Positions 1-8,496 of a stretch of DNA of 64,000 bases are shown piece by piece. Below the pieces are notes generated by a model. The model was not told the origin of the DNA, ran no database searches, and worked only from the letters and a program-made list of their open reading frames with translations. Source of the DNA: Acinetobacter harbinensis (GTDB lineage Bacteria > Pseudomonadota > Gammaproteobacteria > Pseudomonadales > Moraxellaceae). Location of the stretch: assembly GCF_000816495.1 (NCBI RefSeq), contig NZ_JXBK01000001.1, positions 129,174-193,173 of the forward strand. The letters are read 5' to 3'. How positions within the stretch are numbered: position 1 is the stretch's first letter; each line of letters opens with the position of its first letter. The position numbers and the translations under genes were made by a program.

Positions 1-452
1 AAAAAATTATCAATCTCGATTAAACCACTATGCTTTAGATGCTTCATAACTGGTAATAATTTTTCATCGACTAAAACATCAAAGTTATATTTAATCATAT
101 CAATTGAATAATTATTATGAATGATATTTAATATTTTAAAAAAATATCCCTCTAGCAAAATATCATCTGAATCTAAAAATGCAATATATTCCCCATTAGA
201 GGATTCTATCCCAAGATTTCTGGCAGCACTTAATCCTTGATTCTCTTGATGAATAAGTATTACATTTTTTTTTAATTTAGGAGTTATTTTTGATAAATAA
301 TTCATCAAATATTCAATAGACTTATCTTGACTTCCATCATTGATAAAAATAACTTGTACTTCTTCTGGTAGTTGAGAAAATATACTCTCAGCACAATCAA
401 TAATATATGATTCCACATTATAAATAGGAACAACTAATGAAAGAATAGTCAT
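1..452 (-). CDS. Glycosyltransferase family 2, GT-A fold (partial, cut by window edge)
   Basis: About 150 N-terminal residues are visible; the reading frame runs off the left edge. The start MTILSLVVPIYNVE, the INDGS motif near residue 40 and the DSDD metal/nucleotide-sugar motif near residue 100 are hallmarks of GT-A family 2 enzymes, which transfer a sugar from a nucleotide-sugar donor in the cytoplasm. The gene starts 3 bp after the FkbM methyltransferase stop and is probably co-transcribed with it. Its base composition is strongly AT-rich, as in surface-polysaccharide islands. Donor and acceptor cannot be read from sequence. Confidence 0.9.
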   Translation of the reverse strand, partial: MTILSLVVPIYNVESYIIDCAESIFSQLPEEVQVIFINDGSQDKSIEYLMNYLSKITPKLKKNVILIHQENQGLSAARNLGIESSNGEYIAFLDSDDILLEGYFFKILNIIHNNYSIDMIKYNFDVLVDEKLLPVMKHLKHSGLIEIDNF

Positions 453-455
453 TTA

Positions 456-1217
456 TTAAATCTCTTTAATATTGCCTTTTGATAAATATATATTTTCACC
501 CTTTATCCATTCTTCAGGGAAACCAGAAGAGTTTTGATAGAAATTTCGACTACAACCTGATTTCATACGATCATGTAATTCCACAATTAAGGCATCAACA
601 TTATTAATCCAACGTTCTGTATTCTGAAAAACTTCTTTCTCAGCACCCTCAATATCAATCTTTAAGATATTAATTTTTTCTAAATTAAATTTTTTGATGA
701 TTTCATCAACTGTAAGAGCATCAACCGCATGTTCTATTTTTTGTGTATTATCAGAAATTTCTTGAGTCATGAAGCCCCATTCGCCCAATCCAGAATCACA
801 AATGTTGATTTTTGTATTGTGATTCCAAAGTGCTGCTTGCAAAGGAATAATATTTGTATACTCAGCTACATTCTTTTTTAATAAAATAAAATTACTTTTT
901 TCTGGCTCAATGGCTATGATCTTAGCATCAGGGAATAATTCAGCAAAGAATACAGAAGCTAAACCAATATTTGCTCCAGCATCAACAATAAACTTGGGTG
1001 AATTAATAGTTTTAAAATCATACTCTTTATCTAAAAAAACTTGTTTAAACACCCAAGGATCTGAAGAAGGTATTCTTAATTTTACATTTTTATTTTTTCC
1101 AGGAATTTTTAAATCAATAATAAATTTTTTCCCAGTTAAACGTGATAAAAGTAGTTTTAAAAAAGCATTAAAACCAACAATGTTGATATAGCTATATATA
1201 CGGCTAATTGATATCAT
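456..1217 (-). CDS. FkbM family SAM-dependent methyltransferase
   Basis: A 253-residue protein. The SAM-binding loop VDAGANIGLAS lies at residues 78-88, with an acidic residue at the end of strand 2 (IAIEPE, E105) and the FkbM motif LKIDIEGAE near residue 205. FkbM enzymes O-methylate sugars or other hydroxyl groups. A good ribosome binding site (GGGGA, 7 bp before ATG) supports this start. It is separated by 425 bp from the ABC transporter upstream, so it and the following glycosyltransferase probably form their own unit. AT-rich composition suggests horizontal acquisition. Methylation of a glycan made by the neighbouring genes is inference. Confidence 0.85.
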   Translation of the reverse strand: MISISRIYSYINIVGFNAFLKLLLSRLTGKKFIIDLKIPGKNKNVKLRIPSSDPWVFKQVFLDKEYDFKTINSPKFIVDAGANIGLASVFFAELFPDAKIIAIEPEKSNFILLKKNVAEYTNIIPLQAALWNHNTKINICDSGLGEWGFMTQEISDNTQKIEHAVDALTVDEIIKKFNLEKINILKIDIEGAEKEVFQNTERWINNVDALIVELHDRMKSGCSRNFYQNSSGFPEEWIKGENIYLSKGNIKEI

Positions 1218-1642
1218 AATTATTTCCCCAAAAATCTAAAAAGTACTAATAAATTTCACAATTTATTGAATATCAAACGATTCAGTTTTACAATACCCAT
1301 CAATGATAAATCAAAAATTCTGCTCACCTTTCTCCATCAAAAACAATTCCCCAAAGGTTAATTCTTGCCCATTTTCGATGGCTTTCCAGTCATTTTTCTA
1401 CTCAAACAACTCAACTAACTACCCAACGCATATTACTTTTAAGCTATCCTTATTCACAACTTTCAAGTGGGCATCAACTGCTTTTAATTTCAGCCTTAGT
1501 TTGATTGATATATCAGCAGGCTCAATATATCTTTTCGCTCAAACTTGCTCTAGATGAAGGACATTTTTGACTTCATTTTATAAACGCACCATTATTTTCA
1601 TAAAATGAGTTTTTTCTCTCAGACGGTTACTACCTTCAAAAA
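1218..1642. other. Intergenic stretch, 425 bp, no supported gene
   Basis: AT-rich spacer between the ABC transporter and the FkbM gene. A plus-strand open frame (1303-1557) has no recognisable protein features. A minus-strand frame from about 1553 to 1263 has protein-like composition but four internal stops, about what chance would give. It presumably holds the promoter of the FkbM gene; I see no clear -35/-10 pair. Confidence 0.5.
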
Positions 1643-3358
1643 TTACAATTGTAAGATTCGATCACAGCTTGCCACCGCACTTTCCCGATGTGCAATAATT
1701 ACTATCGTCATTTTTCCATTTAAGCTCTGAATAGCTTCATTCAAATCTCGCTCAGTTTCATTATCTAAAGCACTAGTAGCTTCATCCATAAAAAGAACTT
1801 GTGGATTTTTATATAAAGCGCGAGCAATACCTATACGTTGGCGTTGTCCACCAGAGAGCATCACGCCACGCTCACCTACGATAGTATGATAGCCTAAAGG
1901 CAATTGAAGTTGAATAAAATCATCTATTTGAGAAAGTCTAGCTGCATATTTAACTTGTTCTAAATCAAGATCTGCTTTCGGTCTACCAAAAGCAATGTTT
2001 TCAGCTATCGTTTTATCTGCTAAATAAATACTTTGAGGTACATAACCCACTAAATCTCGCCATGCATTTATATTGTGCTGTGTTAGTGCTACATCATCTA
2101 TATAAACCTGACCTTGTTGTGGTATCAAAAGCCCTAAAATAATATCCATGAGCGTGCTTTTTCCACTACCACTTTTCCCTACAATGCCTAAGCTAGAATT
2201 TTTTTTAATTTCAAGGCTAAAGTCATTAAGGATGGGTTGCTCTGTTCTATTTGGATAAGCAAAACTAATATTTTCTAATCGTATGGAATTCTCAAATTTC
2301 AACTTTTGAATATCTGATTTCAAACTGTCTGTATGCTCAGTTTTTTCTAAAGCAAACTCTGGTTGAAGTATAGATAAAACTTGTTCTGAAAATTTAATTT
2401 GCGAAATAGAACGATAGATATTTTGCGCAGCAGGGAGCATACGATAGGCAGCAAAACCATACAAACCCAGCACAGGTAAAATATGCGATACTTCTTTACC
2501 AGACACCACCAAAATCATGGCTAAACCAATCAGACAGCCATAGCCAACGGTTTCAATAATATTAAGTGGCACTTGTCCCAGCGTATCCCTTGTCGCAATA
2601 TGTCTGGCAAAAACTCGTGAAGACTGTTCGAACTGCTCGATATAGCCTTGTTTAGCATTATTAATCATCACATCTTTAATGCCTGCTAAGGCTTCCTGAC
2701 ATGTTTGATAACGCTCTTTATTGGCTTGAGTAAATTCCTCACCAATCTGTGTCAGTTTTTTCCGCACCAACATATAAATCATACAGTAAAATGTTCCGAG
2801 TACAGTTGCCGTAGCGATTGCCATCAACGGATCATACAGTAGCAAAATTCCAATCATTGCTAGCAGTACCACACCATAAGACATAAGTGTCAAAGCGGGT
2901 AATATCATGGTCCAAATCAGTTGATCAACTTCTGATAAAATATTTTTGACCAAAGTTGCACTGTTTCGCTGAATGAAAAATTCATAGTTCTGCTGTAAAT
3001 AGATTTTAAGTAAGCGAGTAGCAAAGTAGTGTCGCTGTAAACTGGCAAATCTATTCACTGCATATTGCGTAATTATTTTAAAAATGGTTGAAAATATAAC
3101 AATTCCTAAAGATAAGAAACCTAAATAAACAATAAAATTTTGTTTACTTATCGCGCCTGTAAAGTCATAAATTAATTTTAAAGAATGATTTGACTCGACA
3201 ACTTCTGGATTTGATAAAACAGCCAAAAAAGGCATAATCGAAATTACACCTGCAGACTCTATAAGCGCCATGCCCATAACTAAAATTAAGACATAAATGA
3301 CTTTATGCTTGTCTAGTGGTGACAAAATTTGCCAAAGCTGTTTCAAACTATTTAACAC
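1643..3358 (-). CDS. PglK/MsbA-like ABC exporter (lipid-linked glycan flippase candidate)
   Basis: A 571-residue half-transporter: an N-terminal membrane domain with about six hydrophobic segments (residues 20-315), then an ATPase domain. Walker A GKSGSGKST is at 394, the ABC signature LSGGQ near 501, Walker B with DEATSALD near 525 and the H-loop AHRE near 556, so the ATPase looks intact. N-terminal residues resemble PglK-type flippases, which move polyprenyl-diphosphate-linked oligosaccharides across the inner membrane. It starts with GTG 8 bp after the GT2 stop, with a weak ribosome site, so translational coupling is likely. The substrate is inferred from the adjacent glycosyltransferases; a general lipid or peptide exporter is the alternative. 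Confidence 0.8.
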   Translation of the reverse strand: MLNSLKQLWQILSPLDKHKVIYVLILVMGMALIESAGVISIMPFLAVLSNPEVVESNHSLKLIYDFTGAISKQNFIVYLGFLSLGIVIFSTIFKIITQYAVNRFASLQRHYFATRLLKIYLQQNYEFFIQRNSATLVKNILSEVDQLIWTMILPALTLMSYGVVLLAMIGILLLYDPLMAIATATVLGTFYCMIYMLVRKKLTQIGEEFTQANKERYQTCQEALAGIKDVMINNAKQGYIEQFEQSSRVFARHIATRDTLGQVPLNIIETVGYGCLIGLAMILVVSGKEVSHILPVLGLYGFAAYRMLPAAQNIYRSISQIKFSEQVLSILQPEFALEKTEHTDSLKSDIQKLKFENSIRLENISFAYPNRTEQPILNDFSLEIKKNSSLGIVGKSGSGKSTLMDIILGLLIPQQGQVYIDDVALTQHNINAWRDLVGYVPQSIYLADKTIAENIAFGRPKADLDLEQVKYAARLSQIDDFIQLQLPLGYHTIVGERGVMLSGGQRQRIGIARALYKNPQVLFMDEATSALDNETERDLNEAIQSLNGKMTIVIIAHRESAVASCDRILQL

Positions 3359-3366
3359 GTTGTAAT

Positions 3367-4215
3367 CTACTTTTCTTTATACATAAGAGCAGTAATCTGC
3401 TCTGAAATTAAACCCATTAAAAAAATCATAATACTACCCGTATAAAGTAGGGCACTCATATTGGTAAAACGATGAAAATCATACAAAGTGTAACCATACC
3501 AACCAGTTCCCATCATAAATAGAATGACTGAAATGGGTAAGAACATTTTCAGGGGAGAGAACAGTGTTGCAATTTTAAAAATAATTAAAAAGAAGCGAAC
3601 GCCATCTTTTAAAGGTTGGATATGACTTTTGCCAATCCGTTTAGCGGCCTGAATGGGTACATAGGAGACTGAATAACCTGCTCGGAAAAATGCCATCGTA
3701 CTGGTGGTTGGATAAGAAAATCCATTGGGTAATAAATATAAAAATTCTCGGAATTTGTCTGCACGGACTGCACGGAAGCCTGAAGTTAAGTCTTCGACTT
3801 TCTGCTCAGTCATATAAGTTGCAAGGCTGTTATAGAGTGTATTGGCAATGCCACGTCCAACACTGGCTTGTGAGCCTTTTTGGCGAGCACCGACCACTAA
3901 GTCATAGCCCTGGTTTATTTTTTCTAATAATTTGGGAATATCTTGCGGATCATGCTGTCCATCAGCATCCATAAAAATAATCACATCACCTATTGCAGTT
4001 CGAGCACCAGTTTTAATCGCTGCCCCATTACCTTTTGAATAAGGGTGAGTAATTACTTTAGCACCTGCTTCTTCTGCAACTTGGGCGGTATTATCAGTTG
4101 AGCCATCATTGATAACTATAATTTCATGAGCAAATTGTAGCTGTTGAATTTGTGCAATAGTTTGACCGATTGCTCCCGATTCATTTTTGGCAGGAAGCAC
4201 CACACTAAGATTCAC
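3367..4215 (-). CDS. Polyprenyl-phosphate (dolichol-phosphate mannose type) GT2 glycosyltransferase
   Basis: From the GTG at 4215 the protein has 282 residues. VVLPAKNE at residues 5-12, INDGSTD near 35-41 and the DAD metal site at 83-85 (in FMDADGQHDP) identify a family 2 enzyme of the DPM1/GtrB type. Two C-terminal hydrophobic segments (about 225-245 and 255-277) would anchor it in the inner membrane. Such enzymes load one sugar onto polyprenyl phosphate, the donor used by GT-C enzymes. The GTG start is preferred because AGGAG lies 6 bp upstream; the longer ATG frame from 4242 has no such site. The gene overlaps the end of the GT-C gene by 11 bp, so the two are probably translationally coupled. 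Confidence 0.85.
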   Translation of the reverse strand: MNLSVVLPAKNESGAIGQTIAQIQQLQFAHEIIVINDGSTDNTAQVAEEAGAKVITHPYSKGNGAAIKTGARTAIGDVIIFMDADGQHDPQDIPKLLEKINQGYDLVVGARQKGSQASVGRGIANTLYNSLATYMTEQKVEDLTSGFRAVRADKFREFLYLLPNGFSYPTTSTMAFFRAGYSVSYVPIQAAKRIGKSHIQPLKDGVRFFLIIFKIATLFSPLKMFLPISVILFMMGTGWYGYTLYDFHRFTNMSALLYTGSIMIFLMGLISEQITALMYKEK

Positions 4216-6154
4216 TGCTAGCTCCTTGCTTTTGTAACTCAATATCCAAATCTTTTTGCATATTTTGTCTTGTTTCCTGAATCATTTCATCATAATAATA
4301 CTGAGATTTCTTTAACTCTTTTAAATTTTGCTTTTTGTAAATATTTTCTGTTTCATCAAGTAATTTAAGTGCATGAATTAGATCCCCTTCATTTCCTATT
4401 AAAACTGACATATATAGCCCATGTTCTACATCTTTTGATAAATGCAAAGATTTTAAATAGCTTTGGTATGCTCCCTCTATATCATTAGACACAGAAAAAA
4501 TGCGACCTTTAAAAAAATAAGCCAGTTTTTCAAAAGCTGGGTTTATCCTATAGCTTGAATTTTTTAACGTACTGTCTATAATTTTAATTATATGCTTCCC
4601 ATACAGTTTGACTATGTCAGGATGCTTAACCGTTTCAGTCATTAAATCGCGTAGACCTATGACTGCTTGTGGATCAGCACGATGACTTTTGATTGTATTT
4701 ATAGTAAATAAAAAGTCGCTTTCTACAACTGATTGCTTTTTTATTTTCAACTCTAATAATTGAAATATTAACATTCCATTATTTGGCATATTATTGATAG
4801 CATTTTTTAATACTCGTTCTGCATCAGCATACTGGCCGTTTTTTATTAAAACATTCGCTTTCACACTTTGGGCACGTGCTGAATTTGGACTATTTTGTGC
4901 CCAATAGAGCATTAGTTTTATGTTGTCAGACCATAGTATAGCGCGCTGATATGTCATAAAACTTAAAAAACTAAATATCAAAATTGTGATTAAAATAACA
5001 ATTTGTGGTTTAATTTGCTCAGATAACCAATATAGCCCTATGGCAATTGGTAAAAAAATAAAAATTCCGGCTACATAATTTCGATGTTCAAAATATAGTT
5101 CAAGACCAATGACGGTTGACTCCATAAGATGAGCCGCAAAAAAGAAGAAAATTGCCAAGCTAATTAAAGGAATATTTTTTCTTAAGACGAATGCACTTAC
5201 TAATAATAAAGCTAAGAAAATAAAGGAATATAAGGTAGATATTGGAGAAATTAAACTTTTAGAGACTAAAAAGCCATCTTGAAATAAGCCGTAACCTTCA
5301 ATTTGAGGAATATATAATTGCACTAAATAATTTGCAACCACTCGGCATTCTGTCAACAATCTTTCAATTTGATTGAAATTTCTAGTTGGCCAAAGATTGG
5401 CTGAAAAATCAATATGCCATAATAAAGCGAATACTATTGCAATTGAAGGTAATCCTAAAAATACGACTCTCCATTGCCAAAAAGGTTTATTTACTTTATT
5501 CGGATTACAAAATTCAATGACTAAAATGAGTAAAGGTAGCAGAGCTCCATTTTCCTTACTCAAAGTTGCTAAAATCGTGCCAAATATTATTGAAATCGAC
5601 ATCAATAGATAAGCTTTAATAGGCTTTATATTTATTAGTAGTCGACCCTTTAGATAACCAATGATCGTCAGTAAACTAAAGAGCAGTGGGAGCTGCGCCA
5701 TCCGTTGTATAACGTACAATGTTGTTGATAACATTAAAGGATGTAACATCCAGAAACCTGCTGCCAACAAAGCAATCCATTGAATTTTTTGCTCTTTGAT
5801 TTCTCCATAGCTTTTTAAAATAAGACATGTTGCCCCGTACAATAAAACACCACAAATGAGATGAATAAGTAAGTTCACAACTTTAAATGGATAAGCCTCT
5901 CCATTTAACCATGCCCCAGCCTGAGGTACATAAGTCAATAACGAAATGGGACGCCCTGTTGGACCTGCAATACCATTCATGACAAATTTTTTTGCATTGT
6001 CCCAATTGCTCATCTCTCCGTATTGATTCATTTCTCCCAAATTACTAAAGTCATCAAAAAGAAAATTTCCTTTTAGTCCTGGTAAATAAACAAGTATGGT
6101 AATGAACACCAAGAATAATAAACAGAACCCTACGGACCATTTTTTTATCAACAT
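4205..6154 (-). CDS. GT-C type membrane glycosyltransferase with TPR-like C-terminus; candidate pilin glycosyltransferase
   Basis: A 649-residue protein with about ten to twelve hydrophobic segments in residues 10-400, followed by a soluble helical tail. A first-loop FDDF motif (residues 33-36), LHPL near 137 with a following QR (150-151), KENGA near 200 and FEHRNY near 355-360 fit the GT-C/TMTC-like family, which uses polyprenyl-phosphate sugars. Residues about 425-470 look like tetratricopeptide helices. It lies directly downstream of pilA and overlaps a polyprenyl-phosphate sugar synthase, which suggests pilin as acceptor, as for TfpW in Pseudomonas aeruginosa. It has no Wzy_C/O-antigen-ligase signature, so it is not a TfpO or PglL. 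The ribosome site is weak. Function is inferred from context. Confidence 0.7.
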   Translation of the reverse strand: MLIKKWSVGFCLLFLVFITILVYLPGLKGNFLFDDFSNLGEMNQYGEMSNWDNAKKFVMNGIAGPTGRPISLLTYVPQAGAWLNGEAYPFKVVNLLIHLICGVLLYGATCLILKSYGEIKEQKIQWIALLAAGFWMLHPLMLSTTLYVIQRMAQLPLLFSLLTIIGYLKGRLLINIKPIKAYLLMSISIIFGTILATLSKENGALLPLLILVIEFCNPNKVNKPFWQWRVVFLGLPSIAIVFALLWHIDFSANLWPTRNFNQIERLLTECRVVANYLVQLYIPQIEGYGLFQDGFLVSKSLISPISTLYSFIFLALLLVSAFVLRKNIPLISLAIFFFFAAHLMESTVIGLELYFEHRNYVAGIFIFLPIAIGLYWLSEQIKPQIVILITILIFSFLSFMTYQRAILWSDNIKLMLYWAQNSPNSARAQSVKANVLIKNGQYADAERVLKNAINNMPNNGMLIFQLLELKIKKQSVVESDFLFTINTIKSHRADPQAVIGLRDLMTETVKHPDIVKLYGKHIIKIIDSTLKNSSYRINPAFEKLAYFFKGRIFSVSNDIEGAYQSYLKSLHLSKDVEHGLYMSVLIGNEGDLIHALKLLDETENIYKKQNLKELKKSQYYYDEMIQETRQNMQKDLDIELQKQGASSES

Positions 6155-6193
6155 TTAACAACCATTGAAAATTCTAAAGAAAATCATACATAT

Positions 6194-6224
6194 AAAAAAA
6201 GCGACCCGAAGACCGCTTTTTCTT
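6194..6224 (-). terminator. Rho-independent terminator after pilA
   Basis: On the minus strand an AAAGCG/CGCTTT stem closes a short TTCG-type loop and is followed by seven T residues. It lies 10 bp after the pilA stop, so most pilA transcripts should end before the GT-C gene; that gene would be expressed by read-through or its own promoter. Confidence 0.75.
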
Positions 6225-6233
6225 AAATGTATC

Positions 6234-6632
6234 TTATTGAACAGCTTTAGGTAAATATTTTGCTAGAACACCTGGACTTGGCACTTTAACAGCACCATTT
6301 GATTGAATTATTGCAGCTACAGATTGACCTGCGATTTGGCTTGCGATACCAGCTTTATATTTAATTGTAATATCACAACCTTTATCGGTACGTAATGCAG
6401 GTGTAACTGTTACTGAAGCATATTTACCACCTACAGAAGTAGCACCACATGTACCATTTTGCAAGTTATCCGCAACATCAGTTTTTAAACCATTCGCTAA
6501 AGTAAATGCCTCAGTTGCCTGTGAACGAGCAATATAATCTTGATAAGCAGGAATCGCGATAGCAGCCAAAATACCGATAATCGCGACAACGATCATTAAT
6601 TCAATAAGAGTAAAACCTTTTTGAGCATTCAT
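6234..6632 (-). CDS. pilA: Type IV major pilin PilA
   Basis: A 132-residue prepilin with the short leader MNAQKG cut before FTLIEL, giving a 126-residue mature protein with N-terminal Phe and Glu5, and the classic hydrophobic helix at residues 1-25. It is the subunit of type IV pili, cleaved and N-methylated by PilD and used in twitching, adhesion and DNA uptake. Two cysteines (mature C56 and C80) can form the pilin disulfide, but the second is 46 residues before the end, unlike the C-terminal D-loop of many pilins. There is no C-terminal serine, the residue that TfpO-type ligases modify. The ATG at 6632 has GGAG at 6 bp; the in-frame GTG further up is rejected. A sigma-54 promoter lies upstream. 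Confidence 0.95.
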   Translation of the reverse strand: MNAQKGFTLIELMIVVAIIGILAAIAIPAYQDYIARSQATEAFTLANGLKTDVADNLQNGTCGATSVGGKYASVTVTPALRTDKGCDITIKYKAGIASQIAGQSVAAIIQSNGAVKVPSPGVLAKYLPKAVQ

Positions 6633-6689
6633 AACATTCTCCACAAATGTTTTTGTTTATTTATAAGCTTTGTAAGCTAATTTATAGTT

Positions 6690-6706
6690 AGCACTAACTG
6701 TGCCAA
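6690..6706 (-). promoter_or_regulatory. Sigma-54 (-24/-12) promoter of pilA
   Basis: The minus strand reads TTGGCACAGTTAGTGCT, with GG and GC separated by exactly ten bases, close to the sigma-54 consensus YTGGCACGNNNNTTGCW. The predicted start lies near 6678, leaving a leader of about 46 nt. RpoN with the PilS/PilR pair is the known control of pilA in Pseudomonas. No pilSR genes are in this window. Confidence 0.8.
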
Positions 6707-6796
6707 AATTAATTATAATAAAATTCACAGAAAAAACAGCAATTTGTAGAAATAAAATTGTTACAATGTGGTTTTATTGTTTAATTTGGTAAAAAA

Positions 6797-6813
6797 GTGA
6801 CATTTTACGTCAC
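6797..6813 (-). promoter_or_regulatory. Inverted repeat GTGAC-N7-GTCAC upstream of pilA, candidate activator site
   Basis: A perfect 5-bp half-site palindrome, about 120-135 bp upstream of the predicted sigma-54 start. This is the usual place for an enhancer-binding protein, and the half-site contains the TGTC-like core described for PilR targets. The assignment is inference from position and partial motif. Confidence 0.4.
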
Positions 6814-6828
6814 TAATCCACCTATTTT

Positions 6829-7389
6829 CTAGCCTAATATGATTGGATTATTACTCAATTCATTCTGCTGATCTGTTGTTGACTGCGCATAAAAATTGTT
6901 TAACACATCGCCTATATTAAATACGCCCGCCATAACAGCTTCCCGATATTGATGTTTGGAAAGTTGTTCAGTCATTTTAAGGCAAATTCCATCCCAAACA
7001 GTTTGGTCAGTTTCTTTTTGAATTCCCCGATCAATCACAATTTCAACTTTTTGTTCACATAAATTTAGATATAAAAGAATACCACTATTAAACTCGGTAT
7101 CCCAAACACCCAGTTCAGCAAAAAGTTGTCGTGCCCGCATTTGAGTATTTTGATAGTAGGCTTGATTGGAAGGAATATTCCCCTCAATCACCACCTGAAT
7201 TTCTCCTGCATGTCCATATTCTGCTTCCGTCACTGCCTGTGCGATTGCATATTGATCCATTTTATTAAAATAGCGTTTAGCCGCAGGCATATATAAAAAA
7301 TGCTTTAACCAGCGTTTAAAGCTTGGTTGATTGATTTCTTCCATTTTAGGTTGTGTGATAATTTCTGTTGTTTCTGTTTTAGTTACCAT
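6829..7389 (-). CDS. TPM-domain protein (second copy, no signal peptide)
   Basis: A 186-residue protein. Residues about 50-165 resemble the TPM domain (VTEAEYGHAGEIQVVIEG, GVWDTEFNSGILLYL, VEIVIDRGI). TPM proteins are membrane-associated, act in envelope or photosystem maintenance, and sometimes have phosphatase activity; no catalytic claim can be made here. There is no N-terminal signal; one weakly hydrophobic segment lies near residues 25-40. Its start overlaps the end of the larger TPM gene by 7 bp, so the three genes lemA-TPM-TPM form an operon. No clear terminator follows. Confidence 0.8.
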   Translation of the reverse strand: MVTKTETTEIITQPKMEEINQPSFKRWLKHFLYMPAAKRYFNKMDQYAIAQAVTEAEYGHAGEIQVVIEGNIPSNQAYYQNTQMRARQLFAELGVWDTEFNSGILLYLNLCEQKVEIVIDRGIQKETDQTVWDGICLKMTEQLSKHQYREAVMAGVFNIGDVLNNFYAQSTTDQQNELSNNPIILG

Positions 7390-8468
7390 GACCCTGATGC
7401 TCCTCCCCCGCCAAAACCACCGCCTCCACCGCTATATCCACCACCACCTCCAAAGCCGCCACCACGTCCTCCACCACGTCCACCCCCTCCAGCTAAAAAT
7501 AACTGGAAAATCGTTTGCGCCAAGGCAGTAAAGAGTAAAAAGAAGATTCCACCACCAATCAGCAAACTCATGACTAAGCCTGCGCCATTGAATAGACCTG
7601 CAGCTGTGGCGGCCACGGCAGCGGTAGACGCACTTAAACCGCGACCGACTACAAATGAGGCCATTATGCCGGCAATTAAAATAAACAAGGCCGTACTGAA
7701 GGTCTTTTCTTTGGCTTGTTGCTCATGCAAGGCTTGTGCTTGACGCTCTTTCAGCTCTGCTGCAGCTTGGGCGGCCACTTCCGGATCTAGATTTAAAATA
7801 CGTTCAATTTCTAAAAGACCTGCATCAATACCTTGTGCATATTGGCCTTGCTTAAAATAAGGGGTAATTTGATTGCGAATAATTCGACTCGCCACAATAT
7901 CCGGCAGTACCCCTTCTAAGCCATAACCAGTGAGAATTTGAATACGATGATCATTTATCGCAATGGCCATCAATAAGCCATTGTCTTGTTTGGCGGAACC
8001 GAGTTGCCATTTTTCCGCCACACGCATAGCAAAATCGAAAATATCTTCTTGCCCTGTGCTGGGTACAATCACCACGCCAATCTGCGCTTTACCTTGCTGA
8101 TGCAATGAAATAATACGCTGGCTTAATGCTTGTTTTTCAGCGGCAGATAAGACATTGGCTTGATCAATCACCGGTTCATTGAGCGTTGGTAAGCCACGAA
8201 TAGATTCACCCTCTGCCATGTCATTGGCAACTTTGGGTGACTGAACTGTGCTGTTAGAGCTTTGTGATGGATTGGCCGGATTTTGTGCAGTTTTTTGTTG
8301 ATCCTGAATGACTTTACCGATGACGACTGTTTCTGCAGCACTGTCTGGTGTAGTGCTGTCCTGCGCAGTGGCCACTTCACTGTAGCTGAGTGAACACATT
8401 ATGCTTGTACACAGTAGCAGCGCTTGTGCGAGCCGACCAGCAAGAGAAGATTGATCAAAATCAGACAT
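7383..8468 (-). CDS. YgcG-like TPM-domain membrane protein with glycine-rich tail
   Basis: A 361-residue protein from the ATG at 8468, chosen because AAGGAG lies 5 bp upstream; an in-frame GTG two codons earlier is less likely. An N-terminal signal or membrane segment (about 10-35) is followed by a low-complexity linker, a TPM domain (about 95-225, with the conserved IVASRIIRNQITPYFK region), a long helix, two hydrophobic segments near 255-325 and a glycine-rich tail ending in SGSW. This is the usual YgcG layout. YgcG and LemA are often neighbours and are thought to act together at the envelope, but the molecular role is unknown. Confidence 0.85.
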   Translation of the reverse strand: MSDFDQSSLAGRLAQALLLCTSIMCSLSYSEVATAQDSTTPDSAAETVVIGKVIQDQQKTAQNPANPSQSSNSTVQSPKVANDMAEGESIRGLPTLNEPVIDQANVLSAAEKQALSQRIISLHQQGKAQIGVVIVPSTGQEDIFDFAMRVAEKWQLGSAKQDNGLLMAIAINDHRIQILTGYGLEGVLPDIVASRIIRNQITPYFKQGQYAQGIDAGLLEIERILNLDPEVAAQAAAELKERQAQALHEQQAKEKTFSTALFILIAGIMASFVVGRGLSASTAAVAATAAGLFNGAGLVMSLLIGGGIFFLLFTALAQTIFQLFLAGGGGRGGGRGGGFGGGGGYSGGGGGFGGGGASGSW

Positions 8469-8496
8469 CGGCACTCCTTATTTCATTCAGCGTGAT

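Noticed and set aside
1303-1557. Plus-strand 84-codon open frame, and an opposite-strand frame with protein-like composition
   Set aside because: No ribosome site or family resemblance on the plus strand; the minus-strand frame has four internal stops in about 100 codons, close to chance for such AT-rich DNA.
7327-7743. Proline-rich plus-strand open frame
   Set aside because: Antisense of the glycine-rich tail of the YgcG-like protein; repeated GGN codons read as proline on the other strand.
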